NCBI RefSeq assembly: GCF_014635985.1
Contig: NZ_BMDT01000005.1
Span: 103,880 to 167,879 of the forward strand
Direction of reading: 5' to 3'
Length of the DNA stretch: 64,000 nucleotides
Source: Enterococcus alcedinis
GTDB lineage: Bacteria; Bacillota; Bacilli; Lactobacillales; Enterococcaceae
The notes under the pieces were generated by a model. That model saw only the letters and a program-made list of their open reading frames with translations, did not search any database and had not been told where the DNA came from. Shown here piece by piece: positions 1 through 8,772 of this stretch (position 1 is its first letter; the number at the start of each line of letters is the position of its first letter). A program made the translations under genes and the position numbers.

Positions 1-1109
1 TTTAATACGCCTGCGTGCTCATAATCTTTTTGATTGACGATGACGGTATTATCTAAGATCGACAATACGCCAAAAATTCCTGTCGCTCGTCTTTCTTCCG
101 TTAGCAAAGCAATTTTATTCTGAATCGCATCTTTCGGGTGGCGAATCGTTAGTTTATTACCATTTTTTTCAATCGTTCCTGATTGAATGCCACGTAATCC
201 AAACAACGCTTCCACTAATTCGGTGCGTTGCGCCCCAACTAAACCACCGATACCTAAGATTTCGCCTTTTTTCAACTCAAAGTTGACGTTTTTAAACGAT
301 TTTGGATCCGTTGCGGTTAAATCGATTCCACGTAAAACAATTTCTTCTGATGGGGTATAGTTTTTATCTGGAAAACGTTGCGTCATATCACGACCAACCA
401 TTCGCTTAATAATCAAATCGGTCGTTAATTCCTTCGCCGCCCAAGTACCTACGTATTGTCCATCACGCATAATCGTTACATCATCAGAGATTTTTAAAAT
501 TTCTTCCATTTTATGAGAAATATAAATAATCGCTACGCCTCGATCTTGTAAGGAACGAATAATTTTAAATAAGTGCTTTGTTTCATTTTCTGTTAATGAA
601 GAGGTCGGCTCATCCATAATAATAATTTTCGAATGGTAACTCACCGCTTTTGCAATCTCAACCAATTGCAAAGTCGATGGTGACAACGACCCTGCTAAAG
701 CTTCCGGATCAACGTCCAATTCAACTTCTTTAAATAATTCTTCTGTTTGGCGAATCATCTCCTTGCGATCGACCACGATACCTTTCATTGGAAAACGACC
801 TAGCCAAATATTTTCCATGACCGGACGGTAGCGAATCGGATGGAGTTCTTGATGAATCATCGACACACCTAAATCGAGTGCTTGCCGTGAATTCATGATT
901 TCTTCTTTTTTTCCATCTAAAATAATTTCGCCACTATCTTCATGATAAATCCCAAAAAGACATTTCATTAAAGTGGATTTGCCAGCACCATTTTCACCCA
1001 TCAACGCATGAACGGATCCTTTACGCACGGTTAAGCTCACGCCATCTAAAGCTTTTACACCCGGAAATTCTTTAACGATTTCTTTCATTTCCAACATGAT
1101 TTCTGACAT
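1..1109 (-). CDS. mglA: Galactose/methyl-galactoside ABC transporter ATP-binding protein, 3' end outside window
   Basis: Cytoplasmic ATPase of a monosaccharide ABC importer, with two fused nucleotide-binding domains in the family (about 500 residues in full). The visible 369 residues hold the first domain: Walker A GENGAGKST at about 38-46, a degenerate signature LSPSTLQLVEIAKA typical of MglA/RbsA proteins, and Walker B IIIMDEPTSSL. The start of the second domain follows (GGLVGAQRTEL). The ATG is preceded by AGGGGAG. It lies downstream of mglB, separated by three tandem palindromic repeat units; the permease mglC is probably beyond the left edge. Sugar specificity (galactose versus ribose or another hexose) is inferred from the binding protein. 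Confidence 0.93.
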   Translation of the reverse strand, partial: MSEIMLEMKEIVKEFPGVKALDGVSLTVRKGSVHALMGENGAGKSTLMKCLFGIYHEDSGEIILDGKKEEIMNSRQALDLGVSMIHQELHPIRYRPVMENIWLGRFPMKGIVVDRKEMIRQTEELFKEVELDVDPEALAGSLSPSTLQLVEIAKAVSYHSKIIIMDEPTSSLTENETKHLFKIIRSLQDRGVAIIYISHKMEEILKISDDVTIMRDGQYVGTWAAKELTTDLIIKRMVGRDMTQRFPDKNYTPSEEIVLRGIDLTATDPKSFKNVNFELKKGEILGIGGLVGAQRTELVEALFGLRGIQSGTIEKNGNKLTIRHPKDAIQNKIALLTEERRATGIFGVLSILDNTVIVNQKDYEHAGVL

Positions 1110-1140
1110 TTTCTTCTCCCCTTTCCATTTTTTAAAATAA

Positions 1141-1502
1141 CCTTGATTAAACGGCATGAATCAATGTCTCGGTAATAAGCCTGAATCTTACAAAAGTAAA
1201 GAACACTTTTGCTAAGATTCTTTGCTTATTACTCGACATTACACGATTGATTGATAGCCTTGATTAAACGGTATTTTGATTGCTGAGTCTCGGAGATAAG
1301 GCGAAATCTGCATAAAGCACAGAACGCTTTTTGCACATTCCTTCTTATCTCTCAACTCAAAACGCAATAAAAATAACCTTGATTGAACGGTGTTTCTGGA
1401 GCAGTGGCTCGGTAATAAGCCAAGATCTTACAAAAGTAAGAAACTCTTTTGGTAAGATTCCTTACTTATGACTCACCACTAAACACTTCAAAAACATCCT
1501 TA
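1141..1502 (-). repeat. Three tandem ~119-bp palindromic repeat units between mglB and mglA
   Basis: Read on the minus strand, three head-to-tail units of about 120, 119 and 117 bp follow mglB directly. Each starts TAAGG or TCAAGG, contains a long imperfect hairpin (GAGTAATAAG...GAATCTTA on the left arm, TAAGATTC...CTTATTACCGAG on the right) and ends ACCGTTTAATC or ACCGTTCAATC just before the next AAGG. The first unit begins with the mglB stop codon itself. Relatives lie at 8648-8772 and 45701-45876. The units fill nearly the whole 390-bp mglB-mglA gap, and only about 30 bp with the mglA ribosome binding site are left. Confidence 0.85.
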
Positions 1503-2570
1503 CTCCATAAATTCTGCATAGTTGTCTTTGGTTACTTTTACGTAGTCAATCCAGATATATTTACCGTCTGTTACTGGGTAGCCGACGTTTGCTTCATTGA
1601 TTTCTTTTCCGTCCATTGCTGCTTTTGTTACGTTAATCGTTGCTGTTCCTTGGTTGACAGCATCATTTAATACCGTTCCTAGTAACGAACCGTCTTTCAT
1701 TGCTTCTAATGCTGGTGCTGTTGCATCGACACCTACGACTGGCATGAATTTCGCTGCATCGCCCGTGTTATATCCTTCTGATTTTAAGGCTTCAATCGCA
1801 CCTAGTGCCATGTCATCATTGTTAGCAATTACGGCTTCGATTTTATCTAAACTTTGTCCCGTAATGAATGATTTCATTAAGTCGGTTGCTTTGGCTTTAT
1901 CCCACATTGCGGTATCGACTGCTAATTTTTCTGTTTTAAAACCGGCATCCTCAATCGCTTTAATGGAATACTCTGTTCTCAACGTTGCATCTTGGTGTCC
2001 TGGTTCTCCTTGTAGCATTACGTATTGAATCACACCATCGCCATTTTTATCGGCATCGGGATTGGCCGTAAAGTAATCCGCAATGATTTGACCCGATTGT
2101 GTCCCGGATTGCTCAGCTTTTGCTCCGACATACCAGACTTTATCGTAGCTTTCCATATCTGTTGCTTCTGGTTCACGGTTAATAAATACAATTGGTAAAT
2201 CTTTTGCTTTCGCTTTTTCAATAATTGGTCCTGCTGCCGTACGGTCAACCGCGTTAATCGCTAATGCATTGACTCCTTTTGTAATGAATGTATCGACTTG
2301 CTCGTTTTGTGTCGGTTGTTTATTTTGAGAATCCACTAATTCAAGTTTGATGCCCGATTCTTTCGCCGCTTCACTCATCGCGGTACGTACGCCAGTCATA
2401 AAGGTATCATCAAATTTATAGATCGCAGCTCCAACTAATTGTTCTGCGTTGCCTTCTTCCTTTCCAGCATCCGAAGAACCATCGCTTGCGCCGCCTCGGC
2501 TACCACATGCCCCTAAAACGATTGCTGCTGTTAAACTTAATAACCCAAACGCAAATACTTTTTTCTTCAT
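1500..2570 (-). CDS. mglB: Galactose/glucose-binding lipoprotein of ABC importer
   Basis: Substrate-binding lipoprotein (356 residues) that delivers a hexose to the Mgl importer on the outer face of the membrane. A signal peptide ends in the lipobox LGAC at about residues 19-22, followed by a Gly/Ser linker. The rest is a type-1 periplasmic-binding fold with typical MglB stretches: IYKFDDTFMTGVR, VFINREP, YVGAKAEQSG, DKNGDGVIQYVMLQGEPGH, VIANNDDMALGAIEAL. The ATG has an AAAGGAGG ribosome binding site. Two cre-like sites lie upstream, so CcpA repression is likely. The stop codon doubles as the first bases of the downstream repeat array. The exact sugar cannot be read from sequence. Confidence 0.93.
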   Translation of the reverse strand: MKKKVFAFGLLSLTAAIVLGACGSRGGASDGSSDAGKEEGNAEQLVGAAIYKFDDTFMTGVRTAMSEAAKESGIKLELVDSQNKQPTQNEQVDTFITKGVNALAINAVDRTAAGPIIEKAKAKDLPIVFINREPEATDMESYDKVWYVGAKAEQSGTQSGQIIADYFTANPDADKNGDGVIQYVMLQGEPGHQDATLRTEYSIKAIEDAGFKTEKLAVDTAMWDKAKATDLMKSFITGQSLDKIEAVIANNDDMALGAIEALKSEGYNTGDAAKFMPVVGVDATAPALEAMKDGSLLGTVLNDAVNQGTATINVTKAAMDGKEINEANVGYPVTDGKYIWIDYVKVTKDNYAEFME

Positions 2571-2610
2571 CTTGTAATTCCTCCTTTATTTTCTTTACAC
2601 CCTCATTGTA

Positions 2611-2624
2611 CGAAATCGCTTACA
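2611..2624 (-). promoter_or_regulatory. cre-like operator upstream of mglB
   Basis: The minus strand reads TGTAAGCGATTTCG, close to the catabolite-responsive element consensus TGWAANCGNTNWCA. It lies about 40 bp upstream of the mglB start, where CcpA binding would block transcription. This is a motif match only. Confidence 0.55.
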
Positions 2625-2665
2625 AGATAAACATAGAATATTTTTAGATGAATTAGCAAATTCTT

Positions 2666-2679
2666 TGAAAACGCTTATA
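2666..2679 (+). promoter_or_regulatory. Second cre-like operator upstream of mglB
   Basis: TGAAAACGCTTATA matches the cre core (TGNAANCGNT) with one mismatch at the end. It is about 55 bp from the first cre-like site, again between the terminator of the upstream operon and mglB. This is a motif match only. Confidence 0.45.
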
Positions 2680-2691
2680 TCTTTCTGTATC

Positions 2692-2735
2692 AAAAAAGTG
2701 TTACAAGAAGTCCTCATTAGGCTTTCTTGCAACAC
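2692..2735 (-). terminator. Rho-independent terminator after the two-component/sensor operon
   Basis: The arms GTGTTaCAAGAA and TTCTTGcAACAC form a hairpin followed on the minus strand by TTTTTT. It ends the leftward transcript coming from the sensor genes and insulates mglB. Confidence 0.7.
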
Positions 2736-3097
2736 TAAGTATTATATGCTTTTAATTTTCAATCAAAAAGTGGTACGTTCTAGCCTTGTCACAGACATAA
2801 CTGACTTCAACATCTAAAAATAATGATCTTTAGCAGAATAGAGATAAATCATGTTTTAATGGTTCTGGTTTGCCAATTCCTGAAAAAGGTGTACGATCAA
2901 TATCTTTAATCAGCTTATTTATTTTTATTTCCTTGATTATACCAAAAAATATAATGGTCCCAAGCGGCATCCGACCAAGCTTCAATCATCCTCTTCTACC
3001 TCTAGCAACTAGTGAATTGAAATCCCCAATTGTTCGAATTTACTTCCAGTTTCTCAGAGAAAAATGACTTTTGTCATACCTCCTTTTTTCGATTATT
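2736..3097. other. Intergenic region, no gene seen
   Basis: AT-rich stretch between the sensor operon and its terminator. I find no gene with a ribosome binding site. The right end (3006-3076) holds a copy of the second intergenic repeat family; the rest shows nothing I recognise. Confidence 0.5.
3006..3076 (-). repeat. Partial copy A of 3'-end repeat family 2
   Basis: Shares GAATTGAAA, TTGTTCGAATTTAC, CAGTTTCTCAGAGAAA and AAATGACTTTT with copies at 46626-46743 and 55861-55960. Only the half nearest the gene is recognisable here. It lies 22 bp after the stop codon of the 3098-4114 gene. Confidence 0.7.
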
Positions 3098-4114
3098 CTA
3101 TTTTTGATACAATTGGTGAGGAATCCAAATATATGGGTCCCCATTACCAATTGGTTGTTCATTGGATTCTACGAGTTGCTTCGCTAAGGTCAACATTTCT
3201 CGTGCATACTCATTGGGGTCACTGCGAACCGTCCCCAACATTTCCCCTCGATCGACTGCCTCCAAACCTTCCGATGTGCCATCAATCCCAACAACATGAG
3301 GTAAAGTCATTCCCTCTGGTATTTCTCGGAGAGCCTCGATTGCACCAATCGCCATCTCATCATTATTACTCATTACGAGTTCAATTTGATTGGGATATTT
3401 TTCTAACCATTCACGTACAAATTCCTTACTTGGTTGCCGCATCCAGTTCCCAACTCCACGAGCTAATCGTTCGACTTTGACACCACCCTCGACAATGGTT
3501 TTTATCGACGATTCTGTACGGATCAGTGAATCTTGGTGAACTTCTTCGCCTTCCAACATGACGTATTGGATTTTTCCATCACGATTCAAATCAATGGTTT
3601 CTGGCGCTAAACGATATTGTTCTAGGACTAATTCGCCTTGCATTTCACCAGATTCTTGCGCCTTGCTTCCGATATAATACGCCTGGTTCCATTGAATCAA
3701 ATCAGTTTGAATCGGTTCTCGATTAAAGAAAATGAGCGGAATCCCTGCTTGTCGGGCTTTATAAATAATATTAGAGGCGACCGTTCGATCGACGACATTC
3801 ACTGCGATGACATCATAATCACTTCGAACCAATTGATCGATTTGACTATTTTGAATGCTTTGGCTGTTTTTACTATCTAAAATCTTAACTGTCATTTTTC
3901 GATTCGTTTCTTTTTCAAGTGCAAGTTTCTCCTCTTCTAAGGCATGACGGATCGATGAGATAAATTCATCGTCTCCACGATACAAACTGACACCAATTTT
4001 CAATGGCTTTTCCTGATTTTTTTCTTCTGCCAGTGATTGACCATCGTCTGAAAAGTAAAGGATGGAAGCCAATATTAAAAAAAGCATACTCAGATAGATT
4101 TTCCAATTTTTCAT
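3098..4114 (-). CDS. MglB-like sugar-binding protein of the two-component operon
   Basis: 338-residue paralogue of the mglB product: it shares IGVSLYRGDDEFISSIR, IFFNREP, YYIGSKAQESG, DLNRDGKIQYVMLEGEEVH and MSNNDEMAIGAIEAL. Residues about 7-22 are hydrophobic, but no lipobox cysteine follows, so it is either secreted or tethered by an uncleaved N-terminal helix. It is the last gene of an operon with a YesN regulator, YesM kinase and another binding-protein homologue (10-bp gap). That context suggests it presents sugar to the sensor kinase rather than to the transporter; this role is inferred. The ATG follows an AGGGGGA ribosome binding site. Confidence 0.85.
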   Translation of the reverse strand: MKNWKIYLSMLFLILASILYFSDDGQSLAEEKNQEKPLKIGVSLYRGDDEFISSIRHALEEEKLALEKETNRKMTVKILDSKNSQSIQNSQIDQLVRSDYDVIAVNVVDRTVASNIIYKARQAGIPLIFFNREPIQTDLIQWNQAYYIGSKAQESGEMQGELVLEQYRLAPETIDLNRDGKIQYVMLEGEEVHQDSLIRTESSIKTIVEGGVKVERLARGVGNWMRQPSKEFVREWLEKYPNQIELVMSNNDEMAIGAIEALREIPEGMTLPHVVGIDGTSEGLEAVDRGEMLGTVRSDPNEYAREMLTLAKQLVESNEQPIGNGDPYIWIPHQLYQK

Positions 4115-4124
4115 CTTGATCCCC

Positions 4125-5057
4125 CTACTGAATTAATGGAAAAAGCAGTTTTTGATTATCCGTATCAAATAAATTTTCTTTCGTTATAAAAAGCGTATCG
4201 ATGCCAGGAATACGCTGATACTCTCCAGAGACTTGACTCATTAATTGCACGACAGCAGCATACCCTACGGCAAATTGATTACTGACACCAACACCTTGGA
4301 AAACACCTTGTTCGATAAAATTTAGCAATTGGTTGGATAAGCCAAAGCCATACAAAGCTTGGTTTTCAAATGTTTTCTCTTGTTTTTTTGCTTTGCCGAG
4401 GGCTTCACTTAGTTCTAAGCTCAGGGAAACAATCCCGAGATAATCTTTTTTCTCAGACAAGTGTTGAATCAATGAATCGATTTGCCCTTCCTCTATGATC
4501 CATTCATCAAAGGCGACTTGTTGTTCGCTAAAAGCTTGTTGTAATCCGACGTAGTTTTCCGAATTTTCGCTATAAAGAACTTTGGGTCGTACAACTAATA
4601 CGCGACCTTGTTCATTGGTAGTCGCTAACATTTCCTTACCCAATACATAACCGCTTTGGTGATTATCTGCAGAGACCACCGGAATCTGATCAACCAGTTC
4701 TTGCTGATTCACATAAACAAAAGGCACGGTGATGGCTTGATTAAAATCGAACGGCTCTTGTTTTGGCTCGACAATAAATCCTTCGACTCCGGCCTCAACC
4801 TCTTGTTTCAACAAGTCGACTTGTTGTTCACCGTCTTCTTCCATTACACTAAAAGAAAGTTCAATCTTATAATCATTGGCTGCTTGCTCCATTCCTTGTT
4901 TCAAGACGTTGTACCCATTATCATCAAACGTATTGCGCAAATAGGCATGGAATTGATACGCTTCTTGTGACTTGGGACGTGTAAAGGAATAGACAAGCGA
5001 GAGTAAAAATAGCATGCTACTGAAAATGAGTATAAAGTTTTTAATCGATTCCTTCAT
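4125..5057 (-). CDS. Membrane-tethered sugar-binding-like protein of the two-component operon
   Basis: 310 residues from the chosen ATG, which has an ideal AGGAGG seven bases upstream inside the end of the kinase gene; an upstream in-frame start lacks one. Residues about 5-23 form one hydrophobic segment without a lipobox, followed by a type-1 periplasmic-binding fold (FHAYLRNTFDDNGYNVLKQGMEQA, VEGFIVEPK, VVSADNHQSGYVLGKEM, GFGLSNQLLNF). It is divergent from the MglB proteins. Its place between the YesM kinase and an MglB paralogue suggests an extracytoplasmic sensing partner. Function is inferred from fold and context. Confidence 0.8.
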   Translation of the reverse strand: MKESIKNFILIFSSMLFLLSLVYSFTRPKSQEAYQFHAYLRNTFDDNGYNVLKQGMEQAANDYKIELSFSVMEEDGEQQVDLLKQEVEAGVEGFIVEPKQEPFDFNQAITVPFVYVNQQELVDQIPVVSADNHQSGYVLGKEMLATTNEQGRVLVVRPKVLYSENSENYVGLQQAFSEQQVAFDEWIIEEGQIDSLIQHLSEKKDYLGIVSLSLELSEALGKAKKQEKTFENQALYGFGLSNQLLNFIEQGVFQGVGVSNQFAVGYAAVVQLMSQVSGEYQRIPGIDTLFITKENLFDTDNQKLLFPLIQ

Positions 5058-6858
5058 CAAAATCCTCCTCACTTAATGGTTGGAACGGTATCCGAATACG
5101 AATCAATGTCCCTTCATCTGGTTCACTATAAACTTCCAAACCATATGCTTTGCCGTAGAAAAGTTGAATGCGTTCCTCGACGTTTGAAAAACCAATACCC
5201 GAACCTTTTTTCCGTGTGGTTACTTGTTTTTTTTGACGTAACGTTGTGATTTGCTCCTCCGTCATTCCAGGACCGTTATCTTCAATATCAATATAAATGT
5301 CTTCTTCAAAGCGATACGCTCGAATTTGGATTTCCCCTTCTTCATACATATAATCCATCCCATGGTAAATGGCATTTTCGACTAAAGGTTGAACAATTAA
5401 TTTAATCGTGGCCGCATCTTCAATTGATGGATCGACCGTAATCGAATATTCAAATTTGTTGCGATAACGAATTTCTTGAATTTGTAAATAACTTTGGACG
5501 TGGGCAATTTCATCTTTCAATGAAATGATATTGCTGCCTTTACTCAAACTAATTCGGAAAAGACGTGCCAAAGAAGTAATCATCGTAATCGCCCCTTCTA
5601 ACCGGCCACTTTCAATCATCCAAATTGTTGAATCGAGCGTGTTATACAAGAAATGAGGATTGATTTGCTGTTGCAATGCCGTCATTTCTTTTTTACGTAG
5701 CTGTTCTTGTTGCTTCACGATATCTTTCATTAGGCGTTGCATCGTTTGAGCCATTGTTGCCAATGTTTTTGAAAGGTGTTGAATTTCATACGTCCCTTCA
5801 ATCGGAATGTCGATGTCTGTGAGGTCTTGCTCCATACGAAAAACGGCCTCTTCTAACTGGCGTAAAGGATTGGTAATTTTGGCACTAATCACCGCATTCA
5901 CACTGAATAATAGCAGGCTCACCATTAAGGCGATACTCCACAATAGCAACTGATTATCAAATAAACCCGACTGCATTTGATCAATTGGTGTGACACCAAT
6001 AATTTTCCATCCGGTATACCCCATTGTTTTTAAGGTGACAATTCGATTTTCATTTTGAAAGGTCTCAAGATGACTACCTTCTGCGTACTTGGAAGCATTA
6101 TGCGTATTTTCTAGCATCAAACCGCTATAAATGAGTTGTTGCCTTGGATGGTAAAGCAATTGCCCATCTTGTGTCATCAAATAAATATAGCCGCCTTCAC
6201 CAAAATTTACGTTTGTGCTGATTTTTTCGATTCCTGAAAAATTCATATTGACTAACAATACGCCTCGTTCAACTTCGCCATTATTGATGATTTGAATGGA
6301 ACGACTTAACGAGACCACCCAGTGATACGTATTGTTCGGTGTGAGAAACAGATTGTCGACATACGGCTTGGAAAAATGCACGTTCTCAATTTGTTCATTG
6401 GCTTGCTTAAACCAACTTTCCTCTGTCGCATTCGCTCCTTCTCTCAATTGATTCGCAGGTGAACTCGTAATCAATTGACCATCCGAACTAAAAATAGCAA
6501 TCGTTGATACAATGCTTTCGTTCGCTGAATAGAGCAAACTTAACTCTCGATCGACTTCTGTCTTGTTTTTAACAATGTCTGCATCTTTTAGAATTTTATA
6601 GTAGGCCGTATTCGAAACACCCATCAAGCGATGCACGTAATCATCGAGATTTAAATTGACTTGGGCCAACAAATCAACATTATTCTTGCGAGTCGTTTCT
6701 TCCATTTTAAGTGAAAATTGGCGTGTATACCCTACCGTAACGATTAAAATGGCGACAATCGAAACAACGGTAAAAGTAGATAATAACGTAAACTGCAAAC
6801 CTTTACGTTGGAAAAACTGTGTAATTGACGTGTAAAGTTGCTTTATTTTTCGTTTCAT
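5041..6858 (-). CDS. YesM-type sensor histidine kinase
   Basis: 605-residue membrane sensor kinase. It has a transmembrane helix at about 22-43, an extracytoplasmic dCache-like domain at about 50-295, a second helix at about 304-326 and a HAMP linker at about 328-380. The His_kinase box is INPHFLYNTLD with phospho-acceptor His402, and the HATPase domain shows VENAIYHG, DNGPGM and KGSGIGFSNV. The family pairs with AraC-type response regulators, and the partner lies immediately upstream (10-bp gap). The two binding-protein homologues downstream probably load the extracellular domain with sugar. The likely output is the adjacent mgl operon, by proximity. Confidence 0.93.
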   Translation of the reverse strand: MKRKIKQLYTSITQFFQRKGLQFTLLSTFTVVSIVAILIVTVGYTRQFSLKMEETTRKNNVDLLAQVNLNLDDYVHRLMGVSNTAYYKILKDADIVKNKTEVDRELSLLYSANESIVSTIAIFSSDGQLITSSPANQLREGANATEESWFKQANEQIENVHFSKPYVDNLFLTPNNTYHWVVSLSRSIQIINNGEVERGVLLVNMNFSGIEKISTNVNFGEGGYIYLMTQDGQLLYHPRQQLIYSGLMLENTHNASKYAEGSHLETFQNENRIVTLKTMGYTGWKIIGVTPIDQMQSGLFDNQLLLWSIALMVSLLLFSVNAVISAKITNPLRQLEEAVFRMEQDLTDIDIPIEGTYEIQHLSKTLATMAQTMQRLMKDIVKQQEQLRKKEMTALQQQINPHFLYNTLDSTIWMIESGRLEGAITMITSLARLFRISLSKGSNIISLKDEIAHVQSYLQIQEIRYRNKFEYSITVDPSIEDAATIKLIVQPLVENAIYHGMDYMYEEGEIQIRAYRFEEDIYIDIEDNGPGMTEEQITTLRQKKQVTTRKKGSGIGFSNVEERIQLFYGKAYGLEVYSEPDEGTLIRIRIPFQPLSEEDFDEGID

Positions 6859-6868
6859 CGCATCTCTC

Positions 6869-8482
6869 CTAAACCGTCAAACGCTGCGCACGGTATTTCG
6901 AAGGTGACAAACCGTAATGTTTTTTAAAGACATAGCTAAAATAATTCGGTTCGCTATATCCGACTTTTTCTGCAATCATATAATTTTTATCCGTTGACGT
7001 TTCTAGCAATCTGACTGCTTGTTTTAATCGTTCCTCAGTTAAGTACGAGATAAAGCTTTGCCCCGTCTCCTTTTTGAAAATCGATGAAAAATAAGCTGAA
7101 CTTAAAAACAATTCTTGGCTAATGTCTTCAATCGATAAATCCGGGTCTTGGTACCGTTCTTTGACTAACCATTTCGCTTTATTAATCGCAGCTTTCCCAG
7201 AGTCAAGGGTACTCATTTGAATCGACTGATTTAATTGCGTAGACTTTTCTAAAAACCAATCCGCCATTTCCTCTAACGAGAGCTTATCAAGCATCGCGAT
7301 TTTTTTCATGATGTCTTCTTGAAAAACTTGCTGTGGGTCGGAATCATAAGACGCCACGATACGTAGTAGTAAGGTCACATGCTCAATCAAATACACTCGA
7401 TAATTTTGAAAGGATAGATGTTTATCTTTGATTTCTTGAAAAATAGTTGCGATTCGCTCCTCTAAATCCCTTTCGCTTCCTAATTTCAATAAATTGGTTA
7501 ACTGTCTTTCTCCTTTTTCACTTAAAATGATTAAATCTGTCGCTTGTGTGACGTCTTGAATGTAAGTCGCAAACCACTCTTGTCGATCCAATCGATAGCT
7601 ATAAGCGAGAGCATCTTGTGCTTGTTCATAGGCAAATGGTAATTGAGCCAAGCCCGCAACTGATTGACTTAAACCAGCCACGACCATCTCACCATTTTCT
7701 CGACTGACTTCACGGCAGATTTCATTCACGTGCTTCATTAACAAATCCACATCAAAATCGAGAGCTAAGGGTAAAAGCGAAACAACATAATCACCAAAAA
7801 TAAAGGTATCATTCACTAACAATTGGCTTAGCTTTTCATTGACAAATTGCTTGATTGAAATCATATAAAGTGCTTCTTTTCCTTTAAAGTGGCTCGCATG
7901 TTTGAGATTTCCTGTATCAAAAAGTAAGAGACTATAATGATTATTCGCCATTAATTGAAAACTTTCACTTTGGTGTTCAATGCTTTCTTCTGTCGCTAGT
8001 CCACTAAGGCAACTCAATAAAAAACTCTGCCTCAGCAAAGGTAAATTTTCTTGGAATTGTTGTTGCAGCCTTTCAATATCACGATGCTGTTGTTTTTCTC
8101 GAAGCATTTCGTTTTTCGTATGAATCAAGACTTCGACTAGTTCTTGCGAGGAAAAAGGCTTTAGTAAATATTCGGTGACGTGCAAAGACACCGCCTTTTG
8201 CGCGTACTCAAATCGTTCATATCCCGAAAAAACAATAAATTTTGATAGCGGTAACATTTTTTGTGCTTTTTGAATAAACGTTAAACCATCCATAAAAGGC
8301 ATTTGAATATCAGTGATAATAATATCGGGATGGTGTTTTTCGGCTAGCTCAAGTGCCTCGACACCATTTTCAGCCGTACCACAAATCGTTAATCCTAGTT
8401 GTTCCCAAGGGATTCGAAAGGCCATTCCTTCTCGAATCTCCGCCTCATCGTCAATCAACAACACTTTATAATACTTCTCCAA
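6869..8482 (-). CDS. YesN-type response regulator, receiver plus AraC DNA-binding domain
   Basis: Cytoplasmic response regulator, 537 residues from the proposed TTG start. The receiver domain is at about 5-125 with acidic pocket LLIDDEAE and phospho-acceptor Asp58 (IIITDIQMP). A middle region has no clear domain, and a C-terminal AraC double helix-turn-helix covers about 435-535 (DISQELFLSSAYFSSIFKKETG, GYSEPNYFSYVFKKHYG). The frame stays open upstream to a GTG, but a good promoter lies inside that extension, so I prefer the TTG preceded by GAGGAG, although its spacing is short. It forms a two-component pair with the kinase downstream. Confidence 0.9.
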   Translation of the reverse strand: MEKYYKVLLIDDEAEIREGMAFRIPWEQLGLTICGTAENGVEALELAEKHHPDIIITDIQMPFMDGLTFIQKAQKMLPLSKFIVFSGYERFEYAQKAVSLHVTEYLLKPFSSQELVEVLIHTKNEMLREKQQHRDIERLQQQFQENLPLLRQSFLLSCLSGLATEESIEHQSESFQLMANNHYSLLLFDTGNLKHASHFKGKEALYMISIKQFVNEKLSQLLVNDTFIFGDYVVSLLPLALDFDVDLLMKHVNEICREVSRENGEMVVAGLSQSVAGLAQLPFAYEQAQDALAYSYRLDRQEWFATYIQDVTQATDLIILSEKGERQLTNLLKLGSERDLEERIATIFQEIKDKHLSFQNYRVYLIEHVTLLLRIVASYDSDPQQVFQEDIMKKIAMLDKLSLEEMADWFLEKSTQLNQSIQMSTLDSGKAAINKAKWLVKERYQDPDLSIEDISQELFLSSAYFSSIFKKETGQSFISYLTEERLKQAVRLLETSTDKNYMIAEKVGYSEPNYFSYVFKKHYGLSPSKYRAQRLTV

Positions 8483-8514
8483 CCAACCACTCCTCAGTAA
8501 ATCGCTTTCATTCA

Positions 8515-8543
8515 ATTCTAATGGAAAACCCTTTTTTCTACAA
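8515..8543 (-). promoter_or_regulatory. Promoter of the yesN-yesM-sensor operon
   Basis: Minus-strand TTGTAG (-35), a 17-bp spacer and TAGAAT (-10), placed 33 bp upstream of the proposed TTG start of the response regulator. Its position rules out the longer GTG-initiated reading frame for that gene. Confidence 0.6.
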
Positions 8544-8570
8544 GCAAATTTCACATTCTCCTTGAATATC

Positions 8571-8614
8571 AAAAACACGCACCAACCTTATCTCGGATAA
8601 AGTGGATGCGTGTT
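8571..8614 (-). terminator. Terminator of the nucleoside operon
   Basis: The outer stem AACACGCA/TGCGTGTT encloses a second small stem (TTATC/GATAA) and is followed on the minus strand by TTTTT. It would end the leftward transcript from the nucleoside-binding protein and hydrolase genes. Confidence 0.55.
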
Positions 8615-8647
8615 GGTGTTTGGGATCTGGACACTTTTTAAATACAA

Positions 8648-8772
8648 CCTTTATTGAACGGTGTTTGTAGAGCTGATACTCAATAATAAGGGGGCTTCCG
8701 ATAAAAATGAAAGTACCATTTTTTCGAAATCCCCCTTATTACTCGTATCATGACGCTCTAGAAACAACCTTA
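8648..8772 (-). repeat. Single ~119-bp palindromic repeat unit after the nucleoside hydrolase gene
   Basis: Same family as 1141-1502. The minus-strand unit begins with the hydrolase stop codon (TAAGGTTG), has a strong hairpin (GAGTAATAAGGGGGATTTCG on one arm, CCCCCTTATTATTGAG on the other) and ends CACCGTTCAA before a second TAAAGGTTG. Unit length is 119 bp. It is the main content of the 287-bp gap before yesN. Confidence 0.8.

Noticed and set aside
1141-1502. Tandem 119-bp units as a CRISPR array or a set of tRNA genes
   Set aside because: Units are joined without spacers, carry long hairpins and show no cloverleaf.
2870-3067. 65-codon plus-strand open frame
   Set aside because: It runs into repeat copy A and has no ribosome binding site.
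8483-8578. N-terminal extension of the response regulator to a GTG
   Set aside because: A -35/-10 promoter lies inside the extension, and the receiver domain is complete without it.
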